Translations under genes and position numbers: made by a program | Part shown: positions 54,057-62,791 of the stretch, piece by piece | How the letters are laid out: each line of letters opens with the position of its first letter | Numbering within the stretch: the stretch's first letter is position 1 | Notes under the pieces: model-generated | What the model saw: only the letters and a program-made list of their open reading frames with translations | What the model was told of the DNA's origin: nothing | Databases searched by the model: none | NCBI RefSeq assembly: GCF_014926405.1 | Contig: NZ_JACXXJ020000003.1 | Coordinates: 1,529,088-1,593,087 of the forward strand | Reading direction: 5' to 3' | Length of the DNA stretch: 64,000 nt | Source: Agrobacterium vitis | Lineage (GTDB): Bacteria > Pseudomonadota > Alphaproteobacteria > Rhizobiales > Rhizobiaceae

Positions 54057-54330
54057 CCTTGCGCGCTTTGAGACCCCCTCGTCTCCGTGTCGAGAACGAG
54101 ACTTTTGAGGGGGATACTCCGGGCGCGGGTTTGGCGCAACCGCGCGCGGCACCAGTTTCGTAAGGATGCGGTAGCGGCCCGTCTGCGAGAGATGCCGGGC
54201 CATGTCCTCTTCACTCATCGGGATGGCATGTTTGTCGGGTTTGGCGGATTTGGATGCGACACGGGTGAAAATCGGATCGTCCGCAGCCTGCTCCGAAAAC
54301 GTGTCAAACTGTTCTGCTGTTCCTTGTCAT
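54057..54330 (-). pseudogene. 3'-5' exonuclease-like gene remnant
   Basis: The minus-strand frame from about 54330 reads AADDPIFTRVASKSAKPDKH, then MARHLSQTGRYRILTKLVPR, an N-terminal pattern of rhizobial 3'-5' exonucleases. A frameshift near 54110 leads into LKSLVLDTETRG, the ExoI motif (D-x-E). The IS5 remnant begins directly after it, so the catalytic domain is lost. The identification rests on memory of the family and is moderate. Confidence 0.5.
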
Positions 54331-54898
54331 AGCCCCGCCGCCAATTTTCTTACTTCAAAACACGGCGCGATCGGCAGCTCAACCTTGTTGCCGGGGGGAC
54401 GCTTTCAGCCAATCTGGTGAGCAAGGTTCACAACCGCGCAGTTTCGCGGAGCGACAGATCTTGGGTCGTTGCGCAGACGTCCAAAACAAAGGGCATACCA
54501 GATGCAGCAGAAACTGCGAAATCCGTTCGCCTCCCGCAAGACCGGTTAAAAGGGTTGCCGTAGGAGGTTTAGCATAGCGACGGCGACGCCGGAAACCGGG
54601 ACCGACGGCCCCCGGCGCACGGGTCTGCTCTAAATGGATGTCCACCACATTGATGTTCGCAATTACTCCATTTCGCCTTGAAGGGATGTGAACCGACGTA
54701 CGAGAACAAACAACTTAGTTAAGGAAGCGATTTGATTTTGAGAGCTGCAGATTGGCTTGGGCTATTCAGCTAGGCAATTGCATTGGTCGACATTCGGCAC
54801 ACGCAGATTTCGATACCAGTTATGTTGGACTGGCGGACCGAAAAAGCGACTAACCCAAATTGGTCCAGCAATTCAAAACTCGCCATTGAAGAGCGCGG
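54331..54898. other. Gap with no recognisable gene
   Basis: About 570 bases. An 89-codon minus-strand frame (54379-54648) is rich in R, P and C and shows no family. The region lies between mobile-element remnants and the aminotransferase gene, and is probably decayed DNA. Confidence 0.4.
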
Positions 54899-55990
54899 TT
54901 AAGGTGTGATCACTTCTTTCAGCGCTGTGAGAAACATATCGTTCTCAACATCTGTGCCGATCGATACCCTAAGCCAGTTGTCAAAACCGGCTTCTTTCCA
55001 GGGCTTGACGACGACCCCGTTCATCAAAAGAGCCTGTGCCACCTCGTAACCCGGCTTCGGCGTTCTTACGAAGATGAAATTTGCCGACGACGGCGCGGCA
55101 AACAGCCCAAGATCGGTGACTTGCAGCGCGACGCGCTGACGTTCCGCCGTTATTTTTGCAACAGAGGCTTCCATCCATTCCTGATCGCCGAGCGCGATCG
55201 TCGCTGCCATTTGCGCAGCGGAGTTGACGTCGAAAGGCGGCTTGGCGCGCTTCAGCATATCGGCAATCCCGGCGTTTGAGCACAGGCCGTAACCGACCCG
55301 CAGGCCTGCCAGACCATAGGCTTTTGAAAACGTCCGCAGAACGACGCAGTTGAGACCGCTGCGACCCAAGAACCGCGTCCCGTCGACTTCATTCTGGAAC
55401 TCGAAGTAGGCCTCGTCGATGACGAAGAGGGTCTCCGGACTTGTGGCTGCCGCAAGACGCTCAAGCTGAAGCATGCCCAGCGTACAACCGACAGGGTTGG
55501 AGGGCGTCGGCAGGAAGAAGACGGCAGGCTTCGCGGCGAGCGCCACCTCAAGCGCGGCAATATCGAACTCCATATCTTGCGTCATCGGGATCTTCGTGAC
55601 CGTTGCACCGGCCGCGATCGGATCGATCTCATGCAGGCCGAAACTCGGCGTGACGGTCAGCGCTCTACTTCCAGTGACCAAATAAGCGCGGGAAATGGCT
55701 GCCACGATTTCCTCGGATCCGTTGCCCACCACGATATTCTCGAGGGCAACATTGGTTCTGGCTGAAATCGCCTCCCGCAATGCCGTGCAACCAGGGTCCG
55801 GATAACGCGACGGATCAAACAGATCCGACGCGAACATCGCTCGGACTTTAGGCGAGCAGCCATATGGATTCTCATTGCTGGCGAGCGCAGCAATCTGCGA
55901 TCTACCACTGACCTTCCGTGCAAACTCGATATTCATGCCGGCATTGTAGAGCGGAAGGTCGGCAATTGCCGGATTTGGGACGAGCTTCAC
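54899..55990 (-). CDS. HisC-like aminotransferase (class I/II, PLP)
   Basis: 363 residues from the GTG at 55990 with GGAG upstream (MKLVPNPAIADLPLYNAGMN). The PLP lysine is in TFSKAYGLAGLRVGYG; other motifs are LASNENPYGCSPKV, PTPSNPVGCTLG and FVIDEAYFEF. It is of the histidinol-phosphate aminotransferase type, but a second catabolic copy of HisC commonly acts on other amino acids. The neighbouring CoA-transferase, lyase and amino-acid importer suggest an amino acid degradation role. The frame to 56398 overlaps the CoA-transferase gene and is rejected. Confidence 0.88.
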   Translation of the reverse strand: MKLVPNPAIADLPLYNAGMNIEFARKVSGRSQIAALASNENPYGCSPKVRAMFASDLFDPSRYPDPGCTALREAISARTNVALENIVVGNGSEEIVAAISRAYLVTGSRALTVTPSFGLHEIDPIAAGATVTKIPMTQDMEFDIAALEVALAAKPAVFFLPTPSNPVGCTLGMLQLERLAAATSPETLFVIDEAYFEFQNEVDGTRFLGRSGLNCVVLRTFSKAYGLAGLRVGYGLCSNAGIADMLKRAKPPFDVNSAAQMAATIALGDQEWMEASVAKITAERQRVALQVTDLGLFAAPSSANFIFVRTPKPGYEVAQALLMNGVVVKPWKEAGFDNWLRVSIGTDVENDMFLTALKEVITP

Positions 55991-56076
55991 GTCGGACTCC
56001 AACTGTTTGATGCCTACTCTGAGTGGCGGGGTTTCACCTGACGGCGTTTCGCGACAAAGCGTCGGTTCGTTCCCTG

Positions 56077-57237
56077 TCACTCCACCTGTGTGATCGGCGC
56101 AGCGAACGTGCTGGAGCGGGCGACTTCGGACGTGTGCTCGCCGATATGCGGCGCTCGCGGCCGCGTTCCGCCGAGACGCTTTCCGCCGAGCGTCAGCGGC
56201 AGCGCTGGAAGCTTGGAGGCCATTCCGTTGCTCAGCACCACGTCGATCATGCCATGGTTCGCGTTGAGATGCGGATCGTCCAGCAACTCGATGGGTGTGC
56301 AGACCGGAGCAAACGGCAGGCCAAGCTGCTCGACAGTGGCTTTCACCTCGGGTGCGTCGAGCGACAGGAACAGACTGCGGATTTCGGGAATAAGCCAAGA
56401 GCGAGCCTGCTGGCGCAAAGCATTGCTTGCTAGTCGGGGATCGGCCAGCCAGCCGGACCTTTCGAAGGCCACGCAGAAGTCATGCCACTGCTGGTCACCG
56501 ACAATACCGACGAACAGTTTGTTGCCATCGGCGAGATCGAAAAGATCGTAGGCCGGCCAAGGACGTTCGGTGACCGAGAAGGGTGTCGAGGCCTGGCCCG
56601 TTATGACCTCCGCCAGCATGGCGGGAGCCATCAGGAAGGCAGCGTTCTCGTAGAGTGAAGCTTGCACTTCCTGGCCGAGACCGGTGGTTTGTCTTTCGCG
56701 CAATGCCGCCTGGATACCGATCACGCCGAACATGGCGCCCATGATATCGTTGACGGACGCACCGGTTCGTAACGGCCGATCTGGCAATCCCGTCATGAAT
56801 GCGAGACCGCTCATCATCTGGACGACCTCGTCCAGCGCGGTACGATGTTGATAGGGGCCCGCGAGAAACCCCTTGAGCGAACAATATATTAGCTCTGGAT
56901 GTTGGCTCTTCAGGCTCTCATAGTCCAGCCCTGTTGCTTTCATCATGCCAGGCCGAAAATTCTCGATCAGAATATCCGTTTCGGCAATCAGGTCATCGAG
57001 AACGGCACGGTCCTCATTGAGCGTCAGATCGAGCGCCACACTTTTCTTGTTGCGACCGAACGTGTCGAAAAAACCGGCGGCAAGACCCGTCAGATTGCGG
57101 GTGCGATCACCTTTGATCGGTTCGATCTTGATCACGTCAGCGCCGAGATCGGCGAGGATCAGACCACAGCATGGCCCCATGATCATCTGGGAAAATTCCA
57201 GAACTTTGATGCCGCTTAAGGGAAGGGTCTTGGTCAT
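56077..57237 (-). CDS. Family III CoA-transferase (CaiB/BaiF type)
   Basis: 386 residues. LPLSGIKVLEFSQMIMGPCC, then GLILADLGADVIKIEPIKGD at the start and the catalytic Asp in GASVNDIMGAMFG near residue 170. YCSLKGFLAGPYQHRTALDE is typical of the family. It moves CoA from a donor acyl-CoA to a carboxylate. Translationally coupled (4-nt overlap) to the HMG-CoA-lyase-like gene upstream on this strand, so the transferred acyl-CoA is probably produced for, or derived from, that lyase. Confidence 0.93.
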   Translation of the reverse strand: MTKTLPLSGIKVLEFSQMIMGPCCGLILADLGADVIKIEPIKGDRTRNLTGLAAGFFDTFGRNKKSVALDLTLNEDRAVLDDLIAETDILIENFRPGMMKATGLDYESLKSQHPELIYCSLKGFLAGPYQHRTALDEVVQMMSGLAFMTGLPDRPLRTGASVNDIMGAMFGVIGIQAALRERQTTGLGQEVQASLYENAAFLMAPAMLAEVITGQASTPFSVTERPWPAYDLFDLADGNKLFVGIVGDQQWHDFCVAFERSGWLADPRLASNALRQQARSWLIPEIRSLFLSLDAPEVKATVEQLGLPFAPVCTPIELLDDPHLNANHGMIDVVLSNGMASKLPALPLTLGGKRLGGTRPRAPHIGEHTSEVARSSTFAAPITQVE

Positions 57238-58160
57238 GTGCGCATTCCGTATGCTTTGGGAATCCCCGACGTGAAAATATGGCTCGGCATGGGATCGTTC
57301 GGAAGAAACGTGTGAAGGGCATGGGTGGCGATCAGAAGCGTTTCGAGGTCGATCCCCGTGCGCTGACCTGACGTCTCCATCATGTAGACAAGGTCTTCGG
57401 TCGAAATGTTGCCGGATGCACCCGGCGCGAACGGGCAGCCGCCAAGACCGCCGAGCGCCGCATCGAAACGGGTGATCCCGACCTCCAAAGCGGCGTAGGC
57501 GCAGGCCATGCCGGTTCCGGTCGTGTCGTGCAGGTGAATGCGCAACGGAATGTCCGCACCTGCCGCAGATCGGACGCCCGCGACGATGTCTTTCACCTGC
57601 CGAGGGCTGGCATACCCAACTGTGTCAGAAATGCAGATCTCGTCGGCACCGATGTCGCGCGCCTGCTCGGCAAGCCTGAAGACGCTTTCAGGATCGACAG
57701 CCCCCTCAATCGAGCAGCCAAATGCCGAGGCAATCGCCAGGACGAGCTGGGCCGGGCGCTCGGCGGAGGCCATGGAGATCTTGACCGCCTTCGCCGCCTC
57801 CATCTGCTCGGTCGGCGTGTTGCGGACATTGGCGAGGTTGTGGCTGACGCTTGCCGACACCACGAAGCTCACGGAGTCAACGCCTGCGGCAACCGCTCGC
57901 TCGGCCCCTTTGGGATTGGGCGCAAACGCAGAGAGGAAAACATCTGGTTTGCTGCGGCCATGGGCGACCAACTCGACAGCATCTGCATATTGTGGAAATC
58001 GCGCCGGCGGCACGAAGCTTGTGACGTCGAATGACCTGACGCCGGCTGCGTAAAGCATGTCGAAAATCTGCATCTTCGTCTCCGGCATCAACACCGTGTC
58101 GACGAGCTGCAGCCCGTCGCGCAGCACGACGTCCGATATGGAAATATCGCGGGTTGGCAT
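57234..58160 (-). CDS. Hydroxymethylglutaryl-CoA lyase-like enzyme
   Basis: 308 residues. DVVLRDGLQLVDTVLMPE is the HMGL active-site opening (Arg-Asp), IPLRIHLHDTTGTGMACAYA holds the metal-binding His pair and GLGGCPFAPGASGNISTEDL holds the catalytic-loop Cys. All are intact. HMGL-type enzymes cleave 3-hydroxy-3-methylglutaryl-CoA or related 3-hydroxyacyl-CoAs. With the coupled CoA-transferase it forms a two-step activation and cleavage unit. The exact substrate is not known. Confidence 0.92.
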   Translation of the reverse strand: MPTRDISISDVVLRDGLQLVDTVLMPETKMQIFDMLYAAGVRSFDVTSFVPPARFPQYADAVELVAHGRSKPDVFLSAFAPNPKGAERAVAAGVDSVSFVVSASVSHNLANVRNTPTEQMEAAKAVKISMASAERPAQLVLAIASAFGCSIEGAVDPESVFRLAEQARDIGADEICISDTVGYASPRQVKDIVAGVRSAAGADIPLRIHLHDTTGTGMACAYAALEVGITRFDAALGGLGGCPFAPGASGNISTEDLVYMMETSGQRTGIDLETLLIATHALHTFLPNDPMPSHIFTSGIPKAYGMRT

Positions 58161-58171
58161 GGCCGCCCCTC

Positions 58172-58951
58172 CTAAAATTGATTGCGTTCGTGATAGGTCT
58201 GGAGAAACTGCTTGAGGCGCGGCTCCTCTGGAGAATAGAGAACATCCCGTGGAGGGCCGCAGCGAACGATCCGGCCTCCGTCAAGAAAGGCAACTTTGTC
58301 GGCGACCTGCGCTGCAAAGCCGATCTCATGCGTGACAACGATCATCGTCATCCCCTCTTTCGCCAGATCGCGCATGACTTGAAGCACCTCGCCGACAAGT
58401 TCTGGATCCAATGCAGAGGTCGGCTCGTCAAACAGCATCAGATGAGGGTCCATGGCAAGCGACCGCGCGATTGCTACGCGCTGCTGCTGTCCGCCCGAAA
58501 GGGCCGCGGGATAACCGTCAGCCTTGGCCGCCAGTCCCACCTTCTCCAAAGTCTCCATCGCCTTGCGATGAGCATCGGCCTTGGACATTCCCTTTACCTG
58601 CCGCAACGGATCGGCGACATTGTCGAGGGCGGTCATGTGAGGCCACAGATTGAAGTGCTGAAAGACCATGCCGATGCTGCGTCGCATGGCGCGCAACTGC
58701 CCCCCGCGCATCAGTTTGCGCGCGCCCGAGGACATGTCGTAGCCCATCAGCTTGCCCTCCACCAGAATTTCGCCTTCGTCATAGGACTCAAGGAAATTGA
58801 CACAGCGCAGGAGCGTACTCTTGCCAGACCCGCTCGGCCCAATGAGGCAAAGGACCTCGGATTTCTCGGCGACGAGATTGACGTCGTGCAACACCTTCAA
58901 CGGACCGAATGACTTCGAAACGCTGGCGATACGGACCATTTCTTCCGCCAT
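58172..58951 (-). CDS. Amino-acid ABC transporter ATP-binding protein
   Basis: 259 residues. Walker [19 protein letters not shown], signature [17 protein letters not shown], Walker [17 protein letters not shown] and switch His in [14 protein letters not shown]. HisP/GlnQ-type (polar amino acid) ATPase. Overlaps the preceding permease gene by 1 nt. Energises the importer encoded by the three genes upstream. Confidence 0.95.
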   Translation of the reverse strand: MAEEMVRIASVSKSFGPLKVLHDVNLVAEKSEVLCLIGPSGSGKSTLLRCVNFLESYDEGEILVEGKLMGYDMSSGARKLMRGGQLRAMRRSIGMVFQHFNLWPHMTALDNVADPLRQVKGMSKADAHRKAMETLEKVGLAAKADGYPAALSGGQQQRVAIARSLAMDPHLMLFDEPTSALDPELVGEVLQVMRDLAKEGMTMIVVTHEIGFAAQVADKVAFLDGGRIVRCGPPRDVLYSPEEPRLKQFLQTYHERNQF

Positions 58952-59619
58952 TATTCGCTCCTGACAGTGTGCCGCATGACGCGGCGTTCGATATAGTGGC
59001 CGGCCCTGGCGATGGAACTGACGACGATCCAGTAACCGAGGGCCAGCGCGAACAGGGATTCGAAAGCTGCAAATGTTTCGATGGACATTTTCTGAACCTC
59101 GTAAGTCAGCTCGGGGACCGAGATAATGGAAAGGACAGAGGTCTCCTTGCTGACGACGATCAATGCGTTCACAAGTGACGGCGTGATTGCGACCAAAGCT
59201 TCGGGTGCCTGAATCCGACGGAAGATTGCAAGGCGTGGAAGTCCCAAGCTGATGCCGGCTTCGACATGACCGCGGGGAACGGCGTTGAAGCCGACCCGGT
59301 AGATTTCTGCCATATAGGCGCTGCCGTGAAGCGAAAGCGCGAGAATGCCGGCCGGCAGGGGCTCTAGAACCAGACCAAAGGAAGGGCCTGCTCCATAGAT
59401 GAAGAAGGCGACCAGAAGCGGCGGCGTCCCGCGAATGATCTCAGTGTAAAACAGGGCCGCGGCGGACAGAATGCGGCTCGGCGAGATACGGCACAGCACC
59501 ACGACAAAACCGATCGCCATGGCGCCCGCGCTGCCGGCGACCCAGCACAGCAGGGTCGTGCCCAATCCACTCAGCAGTGCCGGACCATAGGGGACGATTG
59601 CAGAGAGATCGAAGTTCAT
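58951..59619 (-). CDS. Amino-acid ABC transporter permease (HisM/GlnP type)
   Basis: 222 residues from the ATG at 59619 ([20 protein letters not shown]), overlapping the stop of the other permease by 4 nt. The conserved [20 protein letters not shown] and EAA-like [20 protein letters not shown] loop identify the HisMQ family. Five hydrophobic segments are visible. The frame to 59880 overlaps the neighbouring gene and is rejected. Confidence 0.93.
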   Translation of the reverse strand: MNFDLSAIVPYGPALLSGLGTTLLCWVAGSAGAMAIGFVVVLCRISPSRILSAAALFYTEIIRGTPPLLVAFFIYGAGPSFGLVLEPLPAGILALSLHGSAYMAEIYRVGFNAVPRGHVEAGISLGLPRLAIFRRIQAPEALVAITPSLVNALIVVSKETSVLSIISVPELTYEVQKMSIETFAAFESLFALALGYWIVVSSIARAGHYIERRVMRHTVRSE

Positions 59620-60263
59620 CGGCCTGCTCGCCTCATTCTGTGCTCGAAAATCCGACCGGCAAGAAGCAGGATCTGCGTGATGACGATATAGATGGCGCAG
59701 GTGGCGGTGTAGATCTCGATTGGACGAAATGTTGTCGACACGATATTCTGGCTCGTGCGCGCCAGTTCCGCGATACCGACGACCGAGATCAGCGAAGAGG
59801 ATTTCATCATCAGCGTCAGTTCGTTCATGAGCGCCGGCAATGCCAGGCGAAACACCTGAGGAAGCAGGATGGTGCGCCATATGCTGACAGGGTCGTAGCC
59901 AAGCGTTCGGGCAGCTTCTATCTGGCCTTGCGAAATGCTGCCATGGACGCCGCGCAGGATCTCAGCCACATAGGCGCCACTGATCAAGCCAAGCGCGAGG
60001 ACAGACGCCATCGTCGCCGACATGTCGATTCCGGCAAGCGGCAGGAAATTATAAAAGAGCAGCAACTGGACCAGAAGCGGCACCGAGCGGAAGTAGCTGA
60101 CATAGGTGCGGGCAAAGAACTCCGCGACAGCAATTCCGGAACGGCGCAGAATGAGAACCAACGTTCCGATCGGAATGCCGACGATCGTTCCAAGCACCGA
60201 TATGTAGATTGTGACCAAGGCGCCCTCCAGAAGGAAGGGAAGCGTATGTAATATCGTTTGCAT
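59616..60263 (-). CDS. Amino-acid ABC transporter permease (HisQ type)
   Basis: 215 residues. TYVSYFRSVPLLVQLLLFYN is the family's first motif and EAARTLGYDPVSIWRTILLP the EAA loop. The second permease of a heterodimeric importer, 27 nt after the binding-protein gene. Inner membrane. Confidence 0.94.
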   Translation of the reverse strand: MQTILHTLPFLLEGALVTIYISVLGTIVGIPIGTLVLILRRSGIAVAEFFARTYVSYFRSVPLLVQLLLFYNFLPLAGIDMSATMASVLALGLISGAYVAEILRGVHGSISQGQIEAARTLGYDPVSIWRTILLPQVFRLALPALMNELTLMMKSSSLISVVGIAELARTSQNIVSTTFRPIEIYTATCAIYIVITQILLLAGRIFEHRMRRAGR

Positions 60264-60290
60264 GGGTTCTCGCCAGCATTCTTTGCTCAG

Positions 60291-61145
60291 TTAGATCTGC
60301 GGTTCGGGCATGACTGCCGGCAGATCATAGGCTTCGCCGAACCATTTTTTCTGGATGGCGGCCATGCGTCCGTCTGCAATGACCTTGGCGAGGGCCACGT
60401 TGATGGCGGCAATCAGGCTCTTGCTGTCTTCGTCATTGCGGGCGATCCAGCCGTAATAGGTCGGGATGCCGAATGTCGGCTTAACGACTTCGAACGTATC
60501 GGGACGCTGCTGCGCGGCATAGGAGACGTTTGCCAAAGAGCTGGCGGCAGCCGTGACGCGGCCGATTGCGAGATCGGCATAGAGCTGGTTGTTGTCCGAA
60601 TACTCGCGAATGGTAACGGGGGTGGTTTCGTTGAACCGTTGTACCTGGCGCAGGATGGCGCTGGACTTCACCACCCCGACGGTCTGCCCTTTGAGGTCTT
60701 CAGGCTTGGTAACCGCTGCATCGCCCTTACGCTTCATGAATGCGCTGCCGGAGAAGGCGAAAGGATTGGTAAAGGCGTAACGGGTGACGCGTTCTTTCGT
60801 GGCATTGATGGGCGCGCCGACGAAATCGAATTTCCCCGATTCCAAGCCAGGCAGGACGCTTGTCCACGGCAGGTCGACGTAGTCCATCGCAAGACCAAGT
60901 TCCTTGCCGATCTCGTCGAAGAGATCCCTGTTGACGCCGACATATTTGCCATCGACCTTCATGTCGAAGGGCGCGAACTGCATCTCGGTTACGACCACCA
61001 GCTTGCCCGCAGATTTCGCTTTCTGGAGTGCATCGGCAGCGGCAATGTTTGGCGCCAGAACGCTCACAGCAAGGACGATGCTCGCAAGGTGTGCACCCGC
61101 GGATCTCTTGAAAGCAGTCCGGATAGTTGAGACGAAACTTCCCAT
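60291..61145 (-). CDS. Amino-acid ABC transporter substrate-binding protein (family 3)
   Basis: 284 residues. Signal peptide: basic start MGSFVSTIRTAFKRSAG, then HLASIVLAVSVLAPNIAAA cut near AAADA. Family motif KLVVVTEMQFAPFDMKVDGK, then YVGVNRDLFDEIGKELGLAM. The DFVGAPINATKERVTRYAFT stretch matches polar amino-acid binders. Ligand cannot be told from the sequence. It starts the importer operon and is divergent from a LysR gene at 61305. Confidence 0.94.
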   Translation of the reverse strand: MGSFVSTIRTAFKRSAGAHLASIVLAVSVLAPNIAAADALQKAKSAGKLVVVTEMQFAPFDMKVDGKYVGVNRDLFDEIGKELGLAMDYVDLPWTSVLPGLESGKFDFVGAPINATKERVTRYAFTNPFAFSGSAFMKRKGDAAVTKPEDLKGQTVGVVKSSAILRQVQRFNETTPVTIREYSDNNQLYADLAIGRVTAAASSLANVSYAAQQRPDTFEVVKPTFGIPTYYGWIARNDEDSKSLIAAINVALAKVIADGRMAAIQKKWFGEAYDLPAVMPEPQI

Positions 61146-61304
61146 TGTAACCTCATCTTTTTTGCCCGGACCGACGGCCCGCAGCGTTCCCCTTTTGATT
61201 GGCTTTCATAGCCAATATCGAACAATTTATCATTTAATGCCTATTGAAGAAGCATGCTTTTAATATAGACTGCTTTAGCTAAATTAAACTTGGGTGCCCC
61301 GGAC

Positions 61305-62285
61305 TTGTCCCTAAAAAACCTTCCGCCGATGAAATCCCTGATGGCGTTTGAAGAGTTCGGCCGCCTCGGAACAATGACGGCTGCCGCGGAAGCCCTTGGC
61401 ATCACGGTTGGAGCTGTCAGCCAGCATATAAAGAGCCTCGAGAGGTCTGTCGGTATCAGTCTGGTGACGAGAGCGGGTAATAGCGTCAAGCTGACCAGTG
61501 CGGGGCAATCCTATCGAAACTTCCTGGCTCGGGGCTTTCAGGAATTTCAGGATGCCCAAGATGCCGTGAGAAAAATCCGATCCACCAGCTCGATCACGGT
61601 GAGCAGCTTGCGCTCCCTTGCGGCAAAGTGGCTGGCCCCAAGGATGGTGGAATGGCAGAAGATCAGCAATGGCGCAAAAGCGCGTCTGCAAGGCGACTTG
61701 ACTGAGCCGAACCTGGAGAATGGTGACGCCGATTTCCGCATTACCTATGGCCGGCATATAGAACCGCATCGACAATATGCGCGCCTGTTTACAGATATTG
61801 TGCTGCCCGTCTATGCACCCGGCTTCAAAGGCCGAGAGTTGGTAACGCGGCCGGAGCATCTCTTGCAATTGCCGCTCATCGAGATTGAATGGGCAGACAG
61901 TGAAGGACAGTCTCCAGGGTGGTCACAATGGGCAGCAGTACACTGTAAAAGCTCCCCATTTATCGAGCCTACATTGGTGTTTTCATTCACCAATGCGGCG
62001 CTCGATGCAGCGCTTTACGGTGAAGGCGTGGTTCTCGCGCAGTTGTCCATGGTTTGGGACGACATTGTAGCGGGCCGCCTGATCGTGCCATTCGACCTCC
62101 GGCTTCCCATGCCACAGCCCTACTATGTCGCGTGGTCTTCAGCCGCCTTCGACAAGCCTGCTGGCCGGGAATTTCATCGATGGATATTGAGCAAGGGGCG
62201 GCAGCAGGGAGATCTCGTCATCGATCCGTCCAAATGCATGAAAACAGGACGGGCCCATGAGGACAGCCGTCAGGCTTTTAAATGA
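61305..62285 (+). CDS. LysR-family regulator (GcvA-like)
   Basis: About 326 residues. The first domain reads SLKNLPPMKSLMAFEEFGRL, then GTMTAAAEALGITVGAVSQH, IKSLERSVGISLVTRAGNSV. The GcvA-like L-P-P-x-x-x-L-x-A-F-E opening requires a start before LKNLPP; only TTG codons (61305 or 61290) are available there. The ATG at 61329 would cut the first helix. Divergent from the amino-acid importer, which it probably controls. Its 3' end overlaps the end of the convergent flavin reductase gene by 16 nt. Confidence 0.88.
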   Translation: MSLKNLPPMKSLMAFEEFGRLGTMTAAAEALGITVGAVSQHIKSLERSVGISLVTRAGNSVKLTSAGQSYRNFLARGFQEFQDAQDAVRKIRSTSSITVSSLRSLAAKWLAPRMVEWQKISNGAKARLQGDLTEPNLENGDADFRITYGRHIEPHRQYARLFTDIVLPVYAPGFKGRELVTRPEHLLQLPLIEIEWADSEGQSPGWSQWAAVHCKSSPFIEPTLVFSFTNAALDAALYGEGVVLAQLSMVWDDIVAGRLIVPFDLRLPMPQPYYVAWSSAAFDKPAGREFHRWILSKGRQQGDLVIDPSKCMKTGRAHEDSRQAFK

Positions 62286-62791
62286 CGATAAGCACCACGC
62301 CAGTAAAGCAGGGGTTCGTTTGCATCGAAAGTTGCAATCGTCCGGACCAGCCCAATGACGATGGCATGAGAGCGATGAATGATCGCCTCTTCCAATTCAC
62401 AGTCGAAGCTCGCCAAGGCTCCCTCCAAAGCCAGTCCTCCAGTCTCCATCTGCCACCATCGGGCGCCTTCATAGCGGTCGGCACCCTGAGCGCCCCCGAA
62501 TCCCGAGAAGGATTGTGCCACCGCTTGATGTTCAGCCGATAATATATTGATGCAAAAGTGTCGGCCACGTTCAAGTGCTCGCCAGGAAGAAGACCCGCGG
62601 TTCAGTGCGGTCATGATGGTTGGTCCATCTGCAGAGAGCGCCGTGACCGACGTTGCCGTGAAGCCGGTACGTTGATCCCCCTCACCAGTCGTCACGACAC
62701 ACACGGCGCCGGCCAGATGCCGCATGGACGTTTTGAACTGATCCGCACTTGGTTTTGGAAGCGAGGGGCCGGAGTGCTCGTCCTCAGCCAT
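62270..62791 (-). CDS. Flavin reductase-like protein (NtaB/HpaC type)
   Basis: 173 residues from the ATG at 62791 (MAEDEHSGPSLPKPSADQFK), with GGAG upstream. FKTSMRHLAGAVCVVTTGEG, then GFTATSVTALSADGPTIMTA is the Flavin_Reduct signature (FMN-binding T-x-T-S/A). GRHFCINILSAEHQAVAQSF follows. It supplies reduced FMN to the monooxygenase encoded just upstream, whose stop codon it overlaps by 8 nt. The 43 residues before this start are not family-like. Confidence 0.9.
   Translation of the reverse strand: MAEDEHSGPSLPKPSADQFKTSMRHLAGAVCVVTTGEGDQRTGFTATSVTALSADGPTIMTALNRGSSSWRALERGRHFCINILSAEHQAVAQSFSGFGGAQGADRYEGARWWQMETGGLALEGALASFDCELEEAIIHRSHAIVIGLVRTIATFDANEPLLYWRGAYRHLKA

Noticed and set aside
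54379..54648. 89-codon minus-strand frame
   Set aside because: Arg/Pro/Cys-rich, no homology that I recognise, in a stretch of decayed mobile DNA.
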